A DNA stretch of 64,000 nucleotides from Porogramme epimiltina (Eukaryota > Basidiomycota > Agaricomycetes > Polyporales > Polyporaceae): NCBI GenBank assembly GCA_900155495.1, contig FTLJ01000139.1, forward strand, positions 1-64,000. The letters are read 5' to 3'. Below are positions 35,985 to 47,668 of this stretch, one piece after another. Position numbers and translations under genes: made by a program. Position 1 is the stretch's first letter. Each line of letters begins with the position of its first letter. The notes below the pieces were generated by a model. The model was not told the DNA's origin. It saw only the letters and a list, made by a program, of their open reading frames with translations, and did no database searches.

Positions 35985-36330
35985 AGTGATGGCATGCGAG
36001 TGGCTCGTTGCGCTAGAAGGGAGAGTGGAAGCCGGCTCAGAGTACGAGGTTGCGACAATAGAAATAAACCCCGCTGCGCCTGCTGTAATTCTTCCAAGCG
36101 TAGTAATACAGAATGTCACTAGGCAGACATCCTATAGACCTCGTGAGGTTCGCTGTTGAGAAGGCTATCCGAGCATCTGCTACATTGCCCGCGCTGCCCT
36201 GGCTGGACGCTGCGCGTGAGCATGAGTAGCTCGCGGCGTAGAGGGCTGCTGGTTCTTGGTAGCGTGTGACCCGTAATATGGGCGCGACGCCCTACGTTGG
36301 GTATGTGTCGAATAGAAACTGCCTTTTTAC
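35985..36330 (+). pseudogene. decayed copy of the reductase 3' end
   Basis: The sequence matches the last 90 codons and the 3' flank of the reductase (about 34730-35060): gcgagtggctcgttgcgctaga, then a gaggt.gcg..aatagaaataaaccc stretch, cctcgtgagg..cgctgttgagaaggc, and the gcggcgtagagggctgctgg end. It contains stop codons (such as the TAG in the copied GCGGCGTGG segment) and indels. No other part of the reductase is present. Confidence 0.8.
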
Positions 36331-36843
36331 ACAGTTCACTCGGTTGGCAGGATTATTTGTGCAGCTGCCCCATGTTGATTGTTTACAGTGTGAGTCTTAA
36401 TGAAATACTGAGGTCACTGTGAACACGCACTGGAGAGGGTAACTGGATCCGCACATCCCGTCGTGTCCGCCTAACTTAAGCAAGTGCTCATTCTCCGCGG
36501 CACTACTAATGGAACTGGGGTACGTAGAAGTGGAAGACACAATGCTCATCAAAGGCCACAAGAATGAAGGCGACATGCCGTATTGTTCCTATAATTAGTT
36601 GGCGGGTATACTGCGAGAGAATGTCGTATCTGGACTGCGAACCTGTCGAAGAATGAGAGTGAGAGGTACAATATTAATAGTTTTGCCCACGGCTGTCTCG
36701 CTCAGACATGATTTGTCTAAGTGTGTGCCAAAGTATTCTACGCGTTCCGGACTAGCCGGAAGTTAATGCCTGCGCATTATCGTAGGATAACGAGATACTG
36801 TATATGGGTTTCGTGCGGGTCTCAAATCATGCCAATGCTCCTG
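36331..36843. other. duplicated spacer
   Basis: Spacer between the reductase remnant and peptide gene 2. Its second half matches the spacer upstream of peptide gene 1 weakly. No gene is seen. Confidence 0.5.
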
Positions 36844-36851
36844 TATATAAG
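36844..36851 (+). promoter_or_regulatory. TATA box of peptide gene 2
   Basis: TATATAAG, 76 bp before the ATG at 36920, homologous to the element at 35497. Confidence 0.55.
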
Positions 36852-36919
36852 GGTGTCATCGAAGGCCCTTGCAGAACATCAGACTCTAGTCATACCGTTC
36901 ACTCGCCACTACTACGAAC

Positions 36920-37133
36920 ATGCAATTCGTCACACATCCCCTCAGGGTCTTCATCGCCTTTACAGCCGTTGTGCTCGCCATCTCTCCCGCTCTTTCACTT
37001 TCTGTCCCAAACAGAAATGAAGCACGCGACGACGGTGAGTGCCGCCTCCCCGTGTCGGGTTGTAGAAACAGATGCTTATCGTGTCAAAGAGTTGTGTTGT
37101 CCTCCAGTTTGCGAACCTGACTTCTGCCCTTGA
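36920..37133 (+). CDS. small secreted Cys-rich peptide 2
   Basis: Exons 36920-37034 and 37090-37133 join in phase 1 to 52 residues. The signal peptide is almost the same as that of peptide 1 (MQFVTHPLR start, hydrophobic core to about residue 27), followed by the NEARDDE spacer. Exon 2 gives LCCPPVCEPDFCP, with Cys spaced CC-x3-C-x4-C. Between the two copies the exon 1 product is well conserved while the non-Cys residues of exon 2 have nearly all changed, the pattern expected when the mature peptide diversifies on a constant leader (inference from two sequences only). No enzyme is directly downstream. Confidence 0.65.
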
Positions 37134-37879
37134 ACGCAAGAGAAAGGCTCCTCAATGCTGGTGCGTGCTGCAGCAATTCATTTTATACTACATTTCATTG
37201 GTACTCACCCATACTGCTGACAGAGATATGAGATTGGCCGCGGTGGAATGTAGTCAAATTTTATAGCCGCATCAGCGGTGCTGTGTATTGAAGGACGGTC
37301 GAGGAGAGAACTAGATGTGGAATTGTATGAGCAAGGGAGATGGCATGGTGAGGGCATTCCGTGATATACAGTATCACACTCCGCAGACGTTGCGCAGGGT
37401 ATTCTAGTCATCGTGCGGAGCTAGAAGCAATATGCAGCTTTACTCACTCATCAAAACACCACCTTCACCAGCAACTGAACCAATCTACGCGGGTGCAGAA
37501 AGATGGTTCAGTACCTGTGAGAGGACTGCGAGCATCATGATGCTGAACAAGCAGAGGGCGGGGCGTTGATAAAATCTGGAGTAATCACTCTCATTCGCTG
37601 CAATCAAAGTTTGTCCGTGTACCCATGAAAAAATTCCGTGCATTCCTGAGTTATATCTAATGCATACACATCGGTGTCAGAATCTGGTTTAGTACGACAG
37701 CGAAGAGGGCTGAGCAGAACAACGTACTACGGGGTGTGCCCAGAAGAGCGAAGTTTGTGCGGGTATCAGTGAACCAGAATTGCTACATAAAAGAGCATGA
37801 AAGCCGAGGTTTTCGCAGCTTCATCCGTTCAGAGCACCCCTCTCTGGTTTATACTGCCGCTCATCTCAGAATATCCGGT
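37134..37879. other. intergenic between peptide genes 2 and 3
   Basis: AT-rich spacer. A possible TATA-like word, acataaaag, lies near 37785, about 95 bp before the ATG of copy 3. The words gt.cagaa..tggtt.agtac recur near 37490 and 37675, suggesting an internal diverged repeat. Confidence 0.4.
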
Positions 37880-38081
37880 ATGCAGCTCACGACAGTGTTC
37901 GTCAAGCCTATATCATCATCGTGACTCCTATTCTCGCTTCCCCGGCTGTTCTTTCTCGACCTGCTCCCGGTGACAACTCAGCACGGGAAGATGGTGAGTC
38001 TCGCATGCTCCTAAGAGACATGGTGCAAGTTAATGCTCACTAGTGTTTGGCGAATGGCCGCAAAAGACCTATCCAGAGTGA
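37880..38081 (+). pseudogene. third peptide gene copy, frameshifted
   Basis: The ATG at 37880 opens a frame that stops after 14 codons, but another phase from about 37910 to 37993 continues a signal-peptide-like stretch (VTPILASPAVLS) and ends in NSAREDG, equivalent to NEARDDG of copies 1 and 2. The gtgagt donor at 37994 and a tag acceptor at 38043 correspond to the intron of the other copies. Exon 1 is one base shorter than theirs (114 versus 115). The exon 2 equivalent encodes no Cys (VFGEWPQKTYPE). It is therefore a decayed or strongly diverged member. Confidence 0.55.
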
Positions 38082-39471
38082 GCATCCTATGTTCTCTACA
38101 TGTGCCCCAAACTCACAAGTGCTTCCGTCGGACTAAGTAGTGGGCCCGAGGGTACCGGAATGATGAGCATGCTTGGCTTATTGACGTCGACATTCGAAGA
38201 ATGTTAATATCCGTATTGGGGCAGGAGATCTCGCGAAGGCGATCAGAAGTAAGGGAAGTGCATACTTTGTTTCGAAAAAACTCAAAACACGGGTGCGGTA
38301 GTGGGACGATTGAACACTATTGAATTTCGGGCTGGAGTTGGAAAGTGACTCGGAGCAAGGACGGAAGAGCCTGATGACAGCGGCGAGCGCTTATGAGGAG
38401 GCCATGACGTCAGCGTGCGTTCCGGATCTCCTCGGGATGCCAAGCCCCCGGCTATTTCCGAGATGTATGAGAAGGGCGCTAGAAACCGAATGTTCAATGT
38501 ACTACATCGACTGCTTCTTCCTCCCCAACTATGTAAGCACGGGTTTTTCTGCGATAGTGCTGCCATACAGCTCAGGATGATGCTGCAGAGTAAGAGATAT
38601 GATCTCGTGGTTATGGATAATTGCCTTACTGATCGCACCATACTTACCTGTTGATGCAAGGAGCTAGTGCACTTCCCCAAATGAAATGCCATCACTACTG
38701 ACGCGGTAGCGACGTCGCCAACAGCGACTGTTCCTGCAGTATCGCGCCAGCTAAGCCCGCCCTTCCGAAGACATCGGGCTTCTATTCCCTCGCTCCGTCG
38801 ATATCCGCAGCTCCTAGTGGTGAAGATGCTCGCCCCACCCAAGTTCTCGCGGGGTTCTAAGAAGGTCGTTCCTGGCTGCCATGGCCCCTGAGGCTCAGGG
38901 CCGCTCCGGCTCGCAAGCAGCCACCTCCCACGGACCACAGTGCACCCAGCTCTTCCGGTGTATCGGGAAGCTACAACGGTAAGTCCGTAGCGACCAATAC
39001 CCAACTCGCGTTTCCATCTGCTATCGAGCGCCGCCGATGAATGGTTCTAACTTTATCATCTTCTAGACTGCACGTGAGACTACCATGCGCGGGCATCTGT
39101 GGAATACATGGTTACGCTGTGCTCGAGACCGTGGCAAGGGTATACGAAAGTGGCGGTTCGGCGGTGCCCATAACAGCCGTGAAAGCCCCTCCAGGATGAC
39201 TGTTTCCCCCTGCCCCGTATCCCCACAGTCTGATCAAGCCTCAAACACGATCGTAGGTGCGTAGCATTCATCCCTTTGCGTTATTGATATATAACGCCAC
39301 ATGCCCTCACCACCACCAGGGTGGCTCGGGTCGGTGACATTGCAACACGCCCACTAGTGGCGCTAGCGCATTGGGGCCATCACTAGCGAATTGCATTGCG
39401 ATAGCTTCTCGTAGCACGCTTTCGACCGCGACCACTCTCTCCGCCCGTCCTCAGGCTGGACGGGACTGAGC
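38082..39471. other. intergenic, unassigned ORFs
   Basis: A 240-codon minus-strand frame (38282-39004) and two plus-strand frames of about 80 codons overlap each other at 38320-38660. None shows motifs, splice partners or a consistent codon bias. The plus strand from 38340 to 38500 looks faintly coding (ASAYEEAMTSACVPDLLG) and may be a gene relic. No gene is called. Confidence 0.35.
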
Positions 39472-40780
39472 ATGGACCATTGGAACTATGTTTTCCAAAA
39501 TGCTTGGTATGTTGGGAACAACTTCAACACAATCCTATACGGTCAGTACACTCCTCTCATAGAACATTCTTTCGCTGAATGGAACTCTGGGATAGGCGTC
39601 GAGCTCGTCCTCTATTTCCAAAGTTTGCATCTCATCGTCGCCGGGCGCAACGGCCGCCCCTTCACCCGCAGCGACAAGACGTTCATGTCGCTTAGCACTT
39701 TCCTGCTATGCATGATCACCATCTACGTCATCACGCAAAACTTCTTCGGAGAGGAGATGTGGGTCATGAACGAGGGGTATCCCGGCGGTTCGGCGCAGTA
39801 CTTTGCGGACCACGCCGCGGTGTGGTACCAGCTCCTGGGGAGTGCGTCCTGGGTCACGATGAACCTCGTGAGCGACGCGTTTCTGGTAGGCGGTTGTTAT
39901 CGCTTCATTCGGCACCGCGAGCTGATGCTCGTCGCGGCCGAAGATCTACAGGACGTACATAGTGTGGGCCAGCTGGAAGCCCATCCTCGTCCCGTGTATC
40001 CTATGGGTCGGAACGCTCGGTACGTCTCGTCGTTTCATACGCGCACCACGCGTCACGCGTCAAAGCTCACCCTCCCCGCCCAGCGCTCGGCATCTCCACG
40101 CTCTACTTCTCCAGCATTCCCGCCTCCCGCGGCTTCTTTGCGGGCACCTCTGCGCGCGTCGCACTCTCGTACTCCTCCGTTGGCCTCGCGCTCAACGTCG
40201 CGTGCACGTCGCTCATCTGCGCGCGCATCCTCTCCGCGTCCCGCGCGCTACGCCGCGCTCTCAGCAGCGAGAACGAGGTCGCGCGTGCGTACACGGGCGC
40301 GGCGGCGGTCGTCGTGGAGTCGATGCTGCCGTACACGCTGTTCGGCGCGCTGTACGTCGGGACGCTCGGCGCAGACAGCCCGCTGTCGATCTTGTTCTTG
40401 TCGTTGTATGCGATGTTCAACGTGCGTCTGCTCCGTTTTCGTCGTTCGGGAATGCGCTTTCGGGAGCTGACTTGCTACGCTTCTGGGCACGGCAGTGTCT
40501 CTCCCCGCAGATGATCATCCTGCGCGTCATTATGGGCCGCGGCTGGACGACAGAGGCTGCAACGGGGACGGTACGGTTCCGGCACTCGACGACGTACGCG
40601 GACACGCGGGTTCGGTCGCCTCGCGGAGAGCCGGAACCTGCAGACCTGGAGTCTGGTCGGACGGTGATAGAGATGCATAGTATGTCTCCTCTGAGGGAAC
40701 CCACAGAAACGGACGTCAAAATTTACGACATGTCGACGGATGGAGGGTTGGAGGGTAGACGAGCATTTGTTGACGTATGA
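39472..40780 (+). CDS. seven-transmembrane protein, copy 1
   Basis: Exons 39472-39541, 39596-39885, 39944-40019, 40084-40421 and 40496-40780 join to 352 residues. Hallmarks shared with two other genes of this window are YVGNNFNTILYGVELVLYF at the N-terminus, FGEEMWVMNEGYPGG, VWYQLLGSASWVTMNLVSDAFL, AYTGAAAVVVESMLPYTLFG and LSPQMIILRVIMGRGW. About seven hydrophobic helices are followed by a hydrophilic C-terminal tail of about 75 residues. Intron positions are identical in all three copies. Such proteins are numerous in Agaricomycetes; I know of no proven ligand or function, and they are not clearly members of a classical GPCR class. Plasma or internal membrane location is inferred. Confidence 0.8.
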
Positions 40781-41171
40781 CCTGATGATTTGACACGATT
40801 CTGGGTTTACAATAGCATCCTGTAATGATATACCACGCGAATATGGAACTATACCATTTTCCCGGTAATCTCAGCTTAGACACTATCGAGATTCTTCGAG
40901 CCTTCGAAGGGGCCTCCTCGAACTATGGGACTGACTGCCATAACCCTGTTCGCTTGAAGAAGGATACCGGTGTAATAAATAATGTGTGATCCATTTATTC
41001 GAGTATCCAATACCGTAGCCAGACAGTATATCCACTATCGTACACCTACACGCCATGACAGTTAGAAGCGCGAAACACGAGTACACGAGAGGACACCTAG
41101 TAGTCACCATATTCCGTCGCGCAGAACCTCATTGCGTGCCCGATACCTTCCCCTGCTGCTACGAAGCCTCC
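40781..41171. other. convergent 3' flanks
   Basis: About 390 bp between the 3' ends of the 7-TM gene (plus) and the Argonaute gene (minus). AT-rich; nothing else seen. Confidence 0.5.
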
Positions 41172-44100
41172 CTAGATGTAGAACATCGACTCCGACAGGT
41201 CCGGGTGGACTCCACGGCCCCACGTCTGCACCGCCTGTTGGAACACCCGCTCCTTCTCCCTCTCCCGGTCCTCCGTGCTCGTCCCCGACCGCACCGAGCG
41301 CTGGTCGTCGGGGGCCGTGTTCAGGAGCACGTTCAGGTAGCTCCGCCCGCGCTCGCACGCGATGTCGGCGTAGTACGCGGGCGGGACGAGGCTGACTGCC
41401 TTTGTCGCCCGCGCGTACAGGTAACTTGCGGTGTGTGTGCCCTGTTGGATCATGTCGGGCTCGAATTTGTTGTCGTCGTATACGACGACGTAGTGCGTCG
41501 GGCGGACGTGCCCTTGGAGACCGTTGTGGGCCTGGTAGACACAAACGGAAAAGGGGAGATAGTCAGCGAGTAGAGCGAGACTAGCAACGGCTCTCGTCGA
41601 CGCACCTGCAGGTAGAAGTCGTAGTTGTAGATGTCCGTAATACCTTTGTCGACCACCGTGCCAGGGACTGTGTTCCCATTTCGGGAGGCGTGCTGGGCGT
41701 CCGGGGGCCAGAAACGCGCGTGGTGCCGTTTTCCGCAGACGACGATGGTGAGCGAGGGCTTGTATGGCGCTTTGGGAGAGATTTGTCGGAATGCGGCCTG
41801 CAGCTTCGGCAACTCCACCGTGAGGACTTGGCTATATTGACCCTGGCATGATGCGCATAAGCACGAAGAGGCGTGTCGTAAAAGGTGAAAACATACCTCA
41901 GAAACGCCATCTCTGTAGACGATGATGCGATCAGGAAAGCTTCGGTTCTTCTTCTGGTAGAGCTGAAGACGTTCGATGGTCATCTGAGTGAGACCCTCAA
42001 CCATCTGCAAAGAATTAGAAGTGAGTACTGATCCTGACAAAGGATGCGTGGACAGTCAGCGTACCTCCTTGCTCTCCCGATTCCAGTCCGCTTTCTGCAA
42101 CATAAGGCTCGCTGGATACTGCGCGAAATTCTCGTCCACGCTTGCGACGACCGCTGCAATGCTTGGCGTTCCGGGAAGACTGCTCGGACTGGGGTGCGTG
42201 ACGTCGATACCCATCACCATCGTCTTCTTCTGACGCAACCACCGCATCGAGTTCTGGTCGAGGGCGTGGTTGATCCCACCCAACTTGGCGTTCACCTTCA
42301 GCACGACGTTCGAGAAGTACTGGTCTTGCTTGTTCGGGCGGTTGTCGCGCGCTTTATTGAGAAGCATATGTACCGTATGCATACCCATGTCGATGTCAGC
42401 GATTTTCTTGATCCCGTGGTAGATATACTTGTCGATGCCTGAGAGAAGAACGAGGATGAAACTAGGCTTGTTGTTCCTGTCGAGGCCCTCGCGGAGCGTT
42501 TGTTTGATGGCCTCGATAGCCCGCAGACGGTGCTCGTCGCCCTGAGCCCTCGGCAGAGCGACCTCCAAGATCCGCGGTGGCTGGGTCGCGCCGGAGATGC
42601 CTGCCGACGCACACTTTGCGAGGAATGTCTGCAGGAATGTGATGAGTGCCGGATCGTTCTTCCCTGGAAACTCGAACCGAGGCCGGCCGTCCTTGACGAG
42701 GAGCACCGCCCAGCGCTGCGCCATGTTCCCGCCTGCCTGGAAAGAGACGTCAAGGATGTTCCACCCCGCATCGCGTACCATCGGGGGACGTCCGGATCGG
42801 TATTCAATGCGGGGCGCGGGGAGGACACGGTCAGGAACGACCGTCATCTCGGGGCTCACGGAGAGCTGGAACGCTCCGAGCGCGGACCCAGGCGTGTCTG
42901 CGTGCAAGCCGAGCTGCTGGAAACCGCGGTCGACGATCATTTCTCCGTTGAAGCCCGGAGGGTTGCATGCGAACTTGATCATTGCGGCCGTCTGGTCGGG
43001 GTCGAGTTTGCCTCTGTAGGCTTGACCGGGGACGATGGAGCAAATTTCTGCGGGAAGGTAAATCGGCTTCCGTCGGTCGGCACTGACGTTGATGAGCGGG
43101 AGATCGTGGGCGCGACTTAGCCTCGTCGTAGGGTATTCTGAAATTACGTGTGAGAGGAGTGCGAGGACACGGATCGAATGCCGCTTACTCTTCTTGAAAT
43201 ATTGTTCAACGGTAACTTGTCCGCCCATCTCCTGGCAATCGAACCGATGGCTACGTGCCGTCAGGCTGGTCATCACCTTATGGATGGTGTACTTGCGGGT
43301 GTAACCTAGGTGCTTCGTAGATATCTTCAGCCTCTCCGCGAAGTAAGACGGCATAGCGCCACCCGTCTGGTTCTGGAATGCATCCATGGCCTGAGCGAGG
43401 TTGCCGGGGGTGTAGAATGCCGTCATGCAAACATTGATGTTCACCATAAGCTGCTTGTACATCGGACGAACGGACATGAAGAAGCCACGGTAGGCCTGCA
43501 CACCGAGGGAGAGAGTGAAGTTTTCGGAGGGCATAGGAAAGAAATACTTGTTTCTCCCCACCCGCACGCCGCGCTTGGAAGCATATTGCTGGAGGATGAG
43601 GTTCATCGCGGAAATGGTGGGCTGTGTGTCGGTGTCGCGGTGCTCTGGCCTGCCGCTCATGTACCTGTGACACATTAAGCTACCGCGACGATCTAACCAC
43701 GCTGCTAAACGCACCTTTCCAAAGTAGAAGTACGGATCTCCCCGAGATACTTCATCTCCACGGTGAACTTCATCGGCTTCGGATCCACCTCCCCGTCCTC
43801 CTCCGAGTACGTGATCTCCACCTCAAGCGGCTGCGGGAGGGCGCGCGCGGAGACGAGCCGCTGGCTCCTATCGTGGGCGATGTGGGGCACGTACGGCGCG
43901 AACGCCGGAGCGCGCTCGACGAGCTCCATGACGCGCGCACGGCGGTCTGCGCGCTTGGACATGGCTGCGGGGTTTATCGCGATCTCGTACTCGTAGTAGG
44001 TCGCGTCGCGGGGCATCCTGACGGCGAAGAAGTTGGTGCGCACCCGCCCTGGGGTGCCTGCGGTGCCCCACCCGGGGCGGAGCGGCATCTCGGGCGCAGA

Positions 44101-44469
44101 CGCGCGGAGAGCGCGGAAGGCCTGGGTGAGGGCGTTGAGCTCCGCGTCGGCGAGGCGCGGCTGCACGTCGAGCGACTCTCCCGCGGCAAAGATCGCGGCT
44201 GGTGCGCCGCCGCGACCAGCGGGGGAACCACCGCGCGACGACATCCCACCACGCGAAGCTCCACGAGAAGAGGTCCCGCGGTCGCTGAACCCCGCAGGAG
44301 GCCCTGATCCGCGAGGCGGTCGACCACGGAATTGACTGCCGCCGCCGCCGCTCCTGTCTGTACCTGTTGCTGACGGGGCGGGGCTGCCTCTGCCCCGCGT
44401 CGATGGAGACGTGCCCCGAGAACCGCGCCCGCTGGCGCCGCGCCCACGTGGAGTGGCTCGTTGACTCAT
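41172..44469 (-). CDS. Argonaute, slicer type
   Basis: Six exons (44469-43715, 43664-43189, 43137-42065, 42004-41897, 41842-41606, 41531-41172) join to 1002 residues. Residues 1-85 are an Arg-Gly-rich tail (repeats of RGG/SRG). The N and linker domains, a PAZ domain (VEQYFKKKYPTTRL region near 410), MID and PIWI domains follow. The PIWI catalytic residues appear intact: Asp in MGIDVTHPSP (about 721), the Glu finger in the DENFAQYPAS..NRESKE segment, Asp in VYRDGVSE (about 800) and His in RPTHYVVVYDD (about 896). The protein should therefore cut target RNA guided by small RNA, in quelling-type silencing of transposons and viruses (family knowledge from Neurospora QDE-2). The 51-nt intron at 43188-43138 has no stop and is easily mistaken for coding sequence. 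Confidence 0.95.
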
Positions 44470-45205
44470 GAGAGACGGTGGTGGGTTCGAGTTCTAGAAG
44501 AAAACGGGTGTGAGAGACGTTGAGGTTGAGCAGAAAGGATGGTGGTTGAGGAGGCGATTCTGGCGAGGTCCGAGGACACCTTTATGCGCGACCATCACTT
44601 ATGCGTGTCCATCACGTGATGGAAGACGTCTTCTCCCGGGAAACGTGCTACCGCAGACGAACGGTACTCTAACGCGCGCGTGGATGGCCTCGTGTGCTGC
44701 GGTACAGGCGATCCAACGAGCCCACGTATCATTTACCCAACAAATGAGAATCCGAAGCTCACCGGCACCAACCCCCACCGGCCACTCTGTGGTGTTTCGA
44801 TCGCGGAGAGAACGAAGGACGTGTAGAAGTTCTAGGGTCGACGGTCGAGGGCGGCCGGCGACTTGCATTCTTCAATGAACGTACAGTGTTGCGGTAATCT
44901 CGCGCTACATGCGGCGTTCATCTTGCGCACGCCTGTCGGCTCTTGACTCTTGAGCACTCCTTCCTTCATCTCAGTGGACCACAATCACTGTGTACGCCGG
45001 GCCTGCAGGGTCTCGTCGAACGTGGGAGGTCTCTCCGACGAAGCGTCGTCAAATAAATATCCTACGTACAATGAGGGGAGGAAGGCCGCCTCTTCCGTCC
45101 TTCCACGATCTCCTCCACCCACACTTGGCATCGCGCGCGCGGCAATACACCGTATCGCGGGCCGCGCGACCACCGCTGATCGACCACGCGTCACCCTTCC
45201 GAGCT
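44470..45205. other. Argonaute promoter region
   Basis: 736 bp between the Argonaute start and the 3' end of STE24. No TATA box or other gene was found. Confidence 0.5.
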
Positions 45206-47149
45206 TCAAAGTTCCTTTTTCGCCGCGGCACCCGCCGCTGCCGCCGCGTTACGCTTGTAACCCTCGAGCGCGCGGAGGCGCTCAGTAAGGGTCGGGTGCG
45301 AGTGGTGGTATGCCGAGTATCTGTCGCATCGCGCGTCGTGTCAGGGTTCCGTGCGCTGCGGTAAGGGTGTCTAGAGCGCGACTCACAGCCAATCGACCCA
45401 GACGGTGGAGAGGTTCTCGACGTGGAGCGCGATGAGCGCGCGGCCGAGGCGGTCGCCCATGTCGGCCATCTTCTCGTCCGCGAGCATGGTCTGGAGCTCG
45501 CACGCGAAGCGGTCCGCCTCGTACTCGAACTTCCGGCTGACGGCGTTGATCGCGATTCCGACGACAGCCTCCATCGGCGTGAGGAGCATCTGCAACGGAG
45601 CAGGAAGGAGCGTGTTAGCGTACTTCCGCGCTGTAAACGGCGAGAGAACGCACCTGGTACAGCAGGAAGGCGATAATGGTCGGAGGGCGCGCGGCGACTT
45701 CGGCGGGGAAGTCGAAGGCACGCAAAAGCGGGGGTGCGTGGAGGAAGGCGGGGAAGAGGGCGAGGATAGTGAAGATGTGAAGCTGTGAGACAGAGAGAAG
45801 CTTCGTTGGGTGCATGTAGTACCAGTGACCGAGCTCGTGGGCTTCGAAAAGGGGTGGTGGTTTGTATAGGTGAAGGAGAAGGCAAGATAGCAGACGCACC
45901 GAGAACGGCCTCCACTTCCTCCGACTTGCTCTGCTTGATGAGGGTGTCAAAGATCACGATGTGCTTGCTCTACCCGCCCCATGACCAGTGAGCGCGCAAT
46001 TCCGAGTCACACGGGAAAACGGCACGCACCCAAGGAAGCCCAAAGAAGTACGCGTTAGAATGAGAGCTACGTTTAGAGCCGTCAATCTCGTAGAGGTGCT
46101 TAAGCGGGAACTTGAGCTTGGATGCGAGAGCCTCAATGCGCGTGCGGAGATCGCCCTCAGCGAGGGGTGAGAGCTTGTTGAACAGTGGCTGAATGACGGT
46201 CGGGTAGAGGACTACCATAGACAGCTGGAAGATGAGCCTGCGTGCCAGCGGGGATAGGTGAGTAGATGAATTTTATACGCATAAAAACGCGCATATAGAC
46301 GCGTTTTGAAACAAAGCACATACAGGAACGCCATAAGCCAAGGCACAAAGCGGTCGCCAGCCCACTTGAAGATGGAGAGGAAACCAGCGAGGAAGGGTGC
46401 GCCGATGACGAAGCCGATGAGCCACCCCTTGAGGAGATCAGCTACGAAAAGCTGAGGTGTGGTCTTGTTGAAGCCATGCTTTTCCTCCAAAACGAAGGTC
46501 TGGTACGCCGAAAGCGGAAGCGAAGGGAGGCTGGAGACGAAGAAGAGGACGAATGCGAACGCGATGGATTGGACGATCTGAGAGTTAAGAACATGAGCGG
46601 TGTTTTACAGAGGTCCGCAGCTCCAGCTGCTCGCCGCCTTCACGAGAACGGGACTGTAGAGACACTTACCTCGTATTCTGGCCCATACCCAAGCTTTCCA
46701 ACAATCCATCCGCCGACCGACCACGACCACGCGACCAGGCCGAACTGCATGAAGGCTGAGTCGACGACCTGCTTCAGAATGCCCGAGACAAGGGAGAACT
46801 TGGCCTTGTCTTTGCCGTACACCTGAGATTTCTTGAACGTCTCCGCCTTAAAGTGAGCCTCGAGCACAGGCGGGGGCTGCTCCTTGGAGTAGAGCGGGAA
46901 CTGGCGGAGCCTAGGACGCGGGCGCGTCAGCATACACACAAGTTGGATGTGCCCTACGTGCGCGCACCCGCCCAGCAGCACCGCCTAGACATTTTTTCAA
47001 CAGTGAAAAGGGACATACAGGAGGTAGGACTCGAAGAGGCACACGCCCCAGGAGGAGACTTGTAGGTAGAGTTTCCAGTCGAAGGGCTCCGTGGCGACCC
47101 ACGCGAGCTGCGACTGGACTGCGTCCAGCCCAGCGTTCAGGAAGTCCAT
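45206..47149 (-). CDS. STE24: CaaX prenyl protease Ste24
   Basis: Eight exons (47149-47019, 46910-46670, 46577-46324, 46237-46030, 45969-45900, 45841-45654, 45589-45387, 45320-45206) join to 469 residues, the usual size. The zinc site AHELGHWYY lies near residue 303 and is split from the preceding residues by an intron. The third ligand is the Glu of RKFEYEADRFACEL. Several membrane helices surround it (AFAFVLFFVSSLPSLPLSA, LLKGWLIGFVIGAPFLAGF). The C-terminus ends in a Lys-rich KKEL, close to a KKxx ER-retrieval signal. Known role: ER-membrane zinc metalloprotease that removes the last three residues of prenylated CaaX proteins, including fungal mating pheromone. The gene is divergent from the carrier gene at 47669. 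Confidence 0.93.
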
Positions 47150-47668
47150 GGCCGAGATGCCTTGCAGTTTAGTTGAAGATGAGGAACGAGCGGCGAGGGG
47201 ATTACAGCATGCAAAAACAGAGGAGATGCGGCGAGGGAAGGAAAGCGTGCCTCAGCTTCGCGTCGTGAGCCGCGACGTGTACGCGCCTCCGTGGAGGAGG
47301 CAGGCCGGCCCGGTCCCAGTCCGAGGACGGCGCCACGAAGGCGATGCCACGCGAGACATTTAAACATGAAACTCGAAGCTCTTCGGTTTGCAACATACCG
47401 ATACCGTGCTTTACAGTGTCATTGTACACAACACCGCTGCATACAACGCCGAAGGAAGAACAGTGTGGGGAGATCTGAACTTAGGCTGCCGGTGATGTGC
47501 ATTATCTGATAAGATAAAATGTCACAGTTGTTATCTTATCTACTCATGATAGCCTAAAATTACGTGCGCGCGATAAGTACCAGCTCACTCAGCAATGACC
47601 ACGACGCCGGACTTCCCAGCTGTTTCGGGAGTTTATACACTCCCTTCTTCCCTTCCACCACCACCGCT
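47150..47668. promoter_or_regulatory. divergent promoter STE24 / carrier
   Basis: 519 bp between two start codons pointing away from each other. The half next to the carrier gene contains repeated cttatc/gataag words around 47510-47545 (possible GATA sites). No TATA box is seen. Confidence 0.4.

Larger units (their letters stand above)
34730..37150 (+). repeat. tandem duplication: reductase tail plus peptide gene
   Basis: The stretch from about 34730 to 35810 (last coding part of the reductase, spacer, peptide gene 1) is matched in the same order by 35985-37150 (decayed reductase tail, spacer, peptide gene 2). Matching landmarks are the gagtggct.g.tgcgctaga word, the ccctacgt.gg..atgtgtc word after the stop, the ttccgga.{1,3}ag.ccgg word, and the TATA-to-ATG leader. 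The copies are heavily diverged outside the peptide exon. Confidence 0.75.

Noticed and set aside
38282..39004. 240-codon minus-strand ORF
   Set aside because: Product has no recognisable motif, overlaps weak plus-strand coding signal and lacks homologous copies or introns.
42298..43120. Long ORFs on both strands inside the Argonaute gene
   Set aside because: They are shadows of the PIWI coding sequence in other frames.
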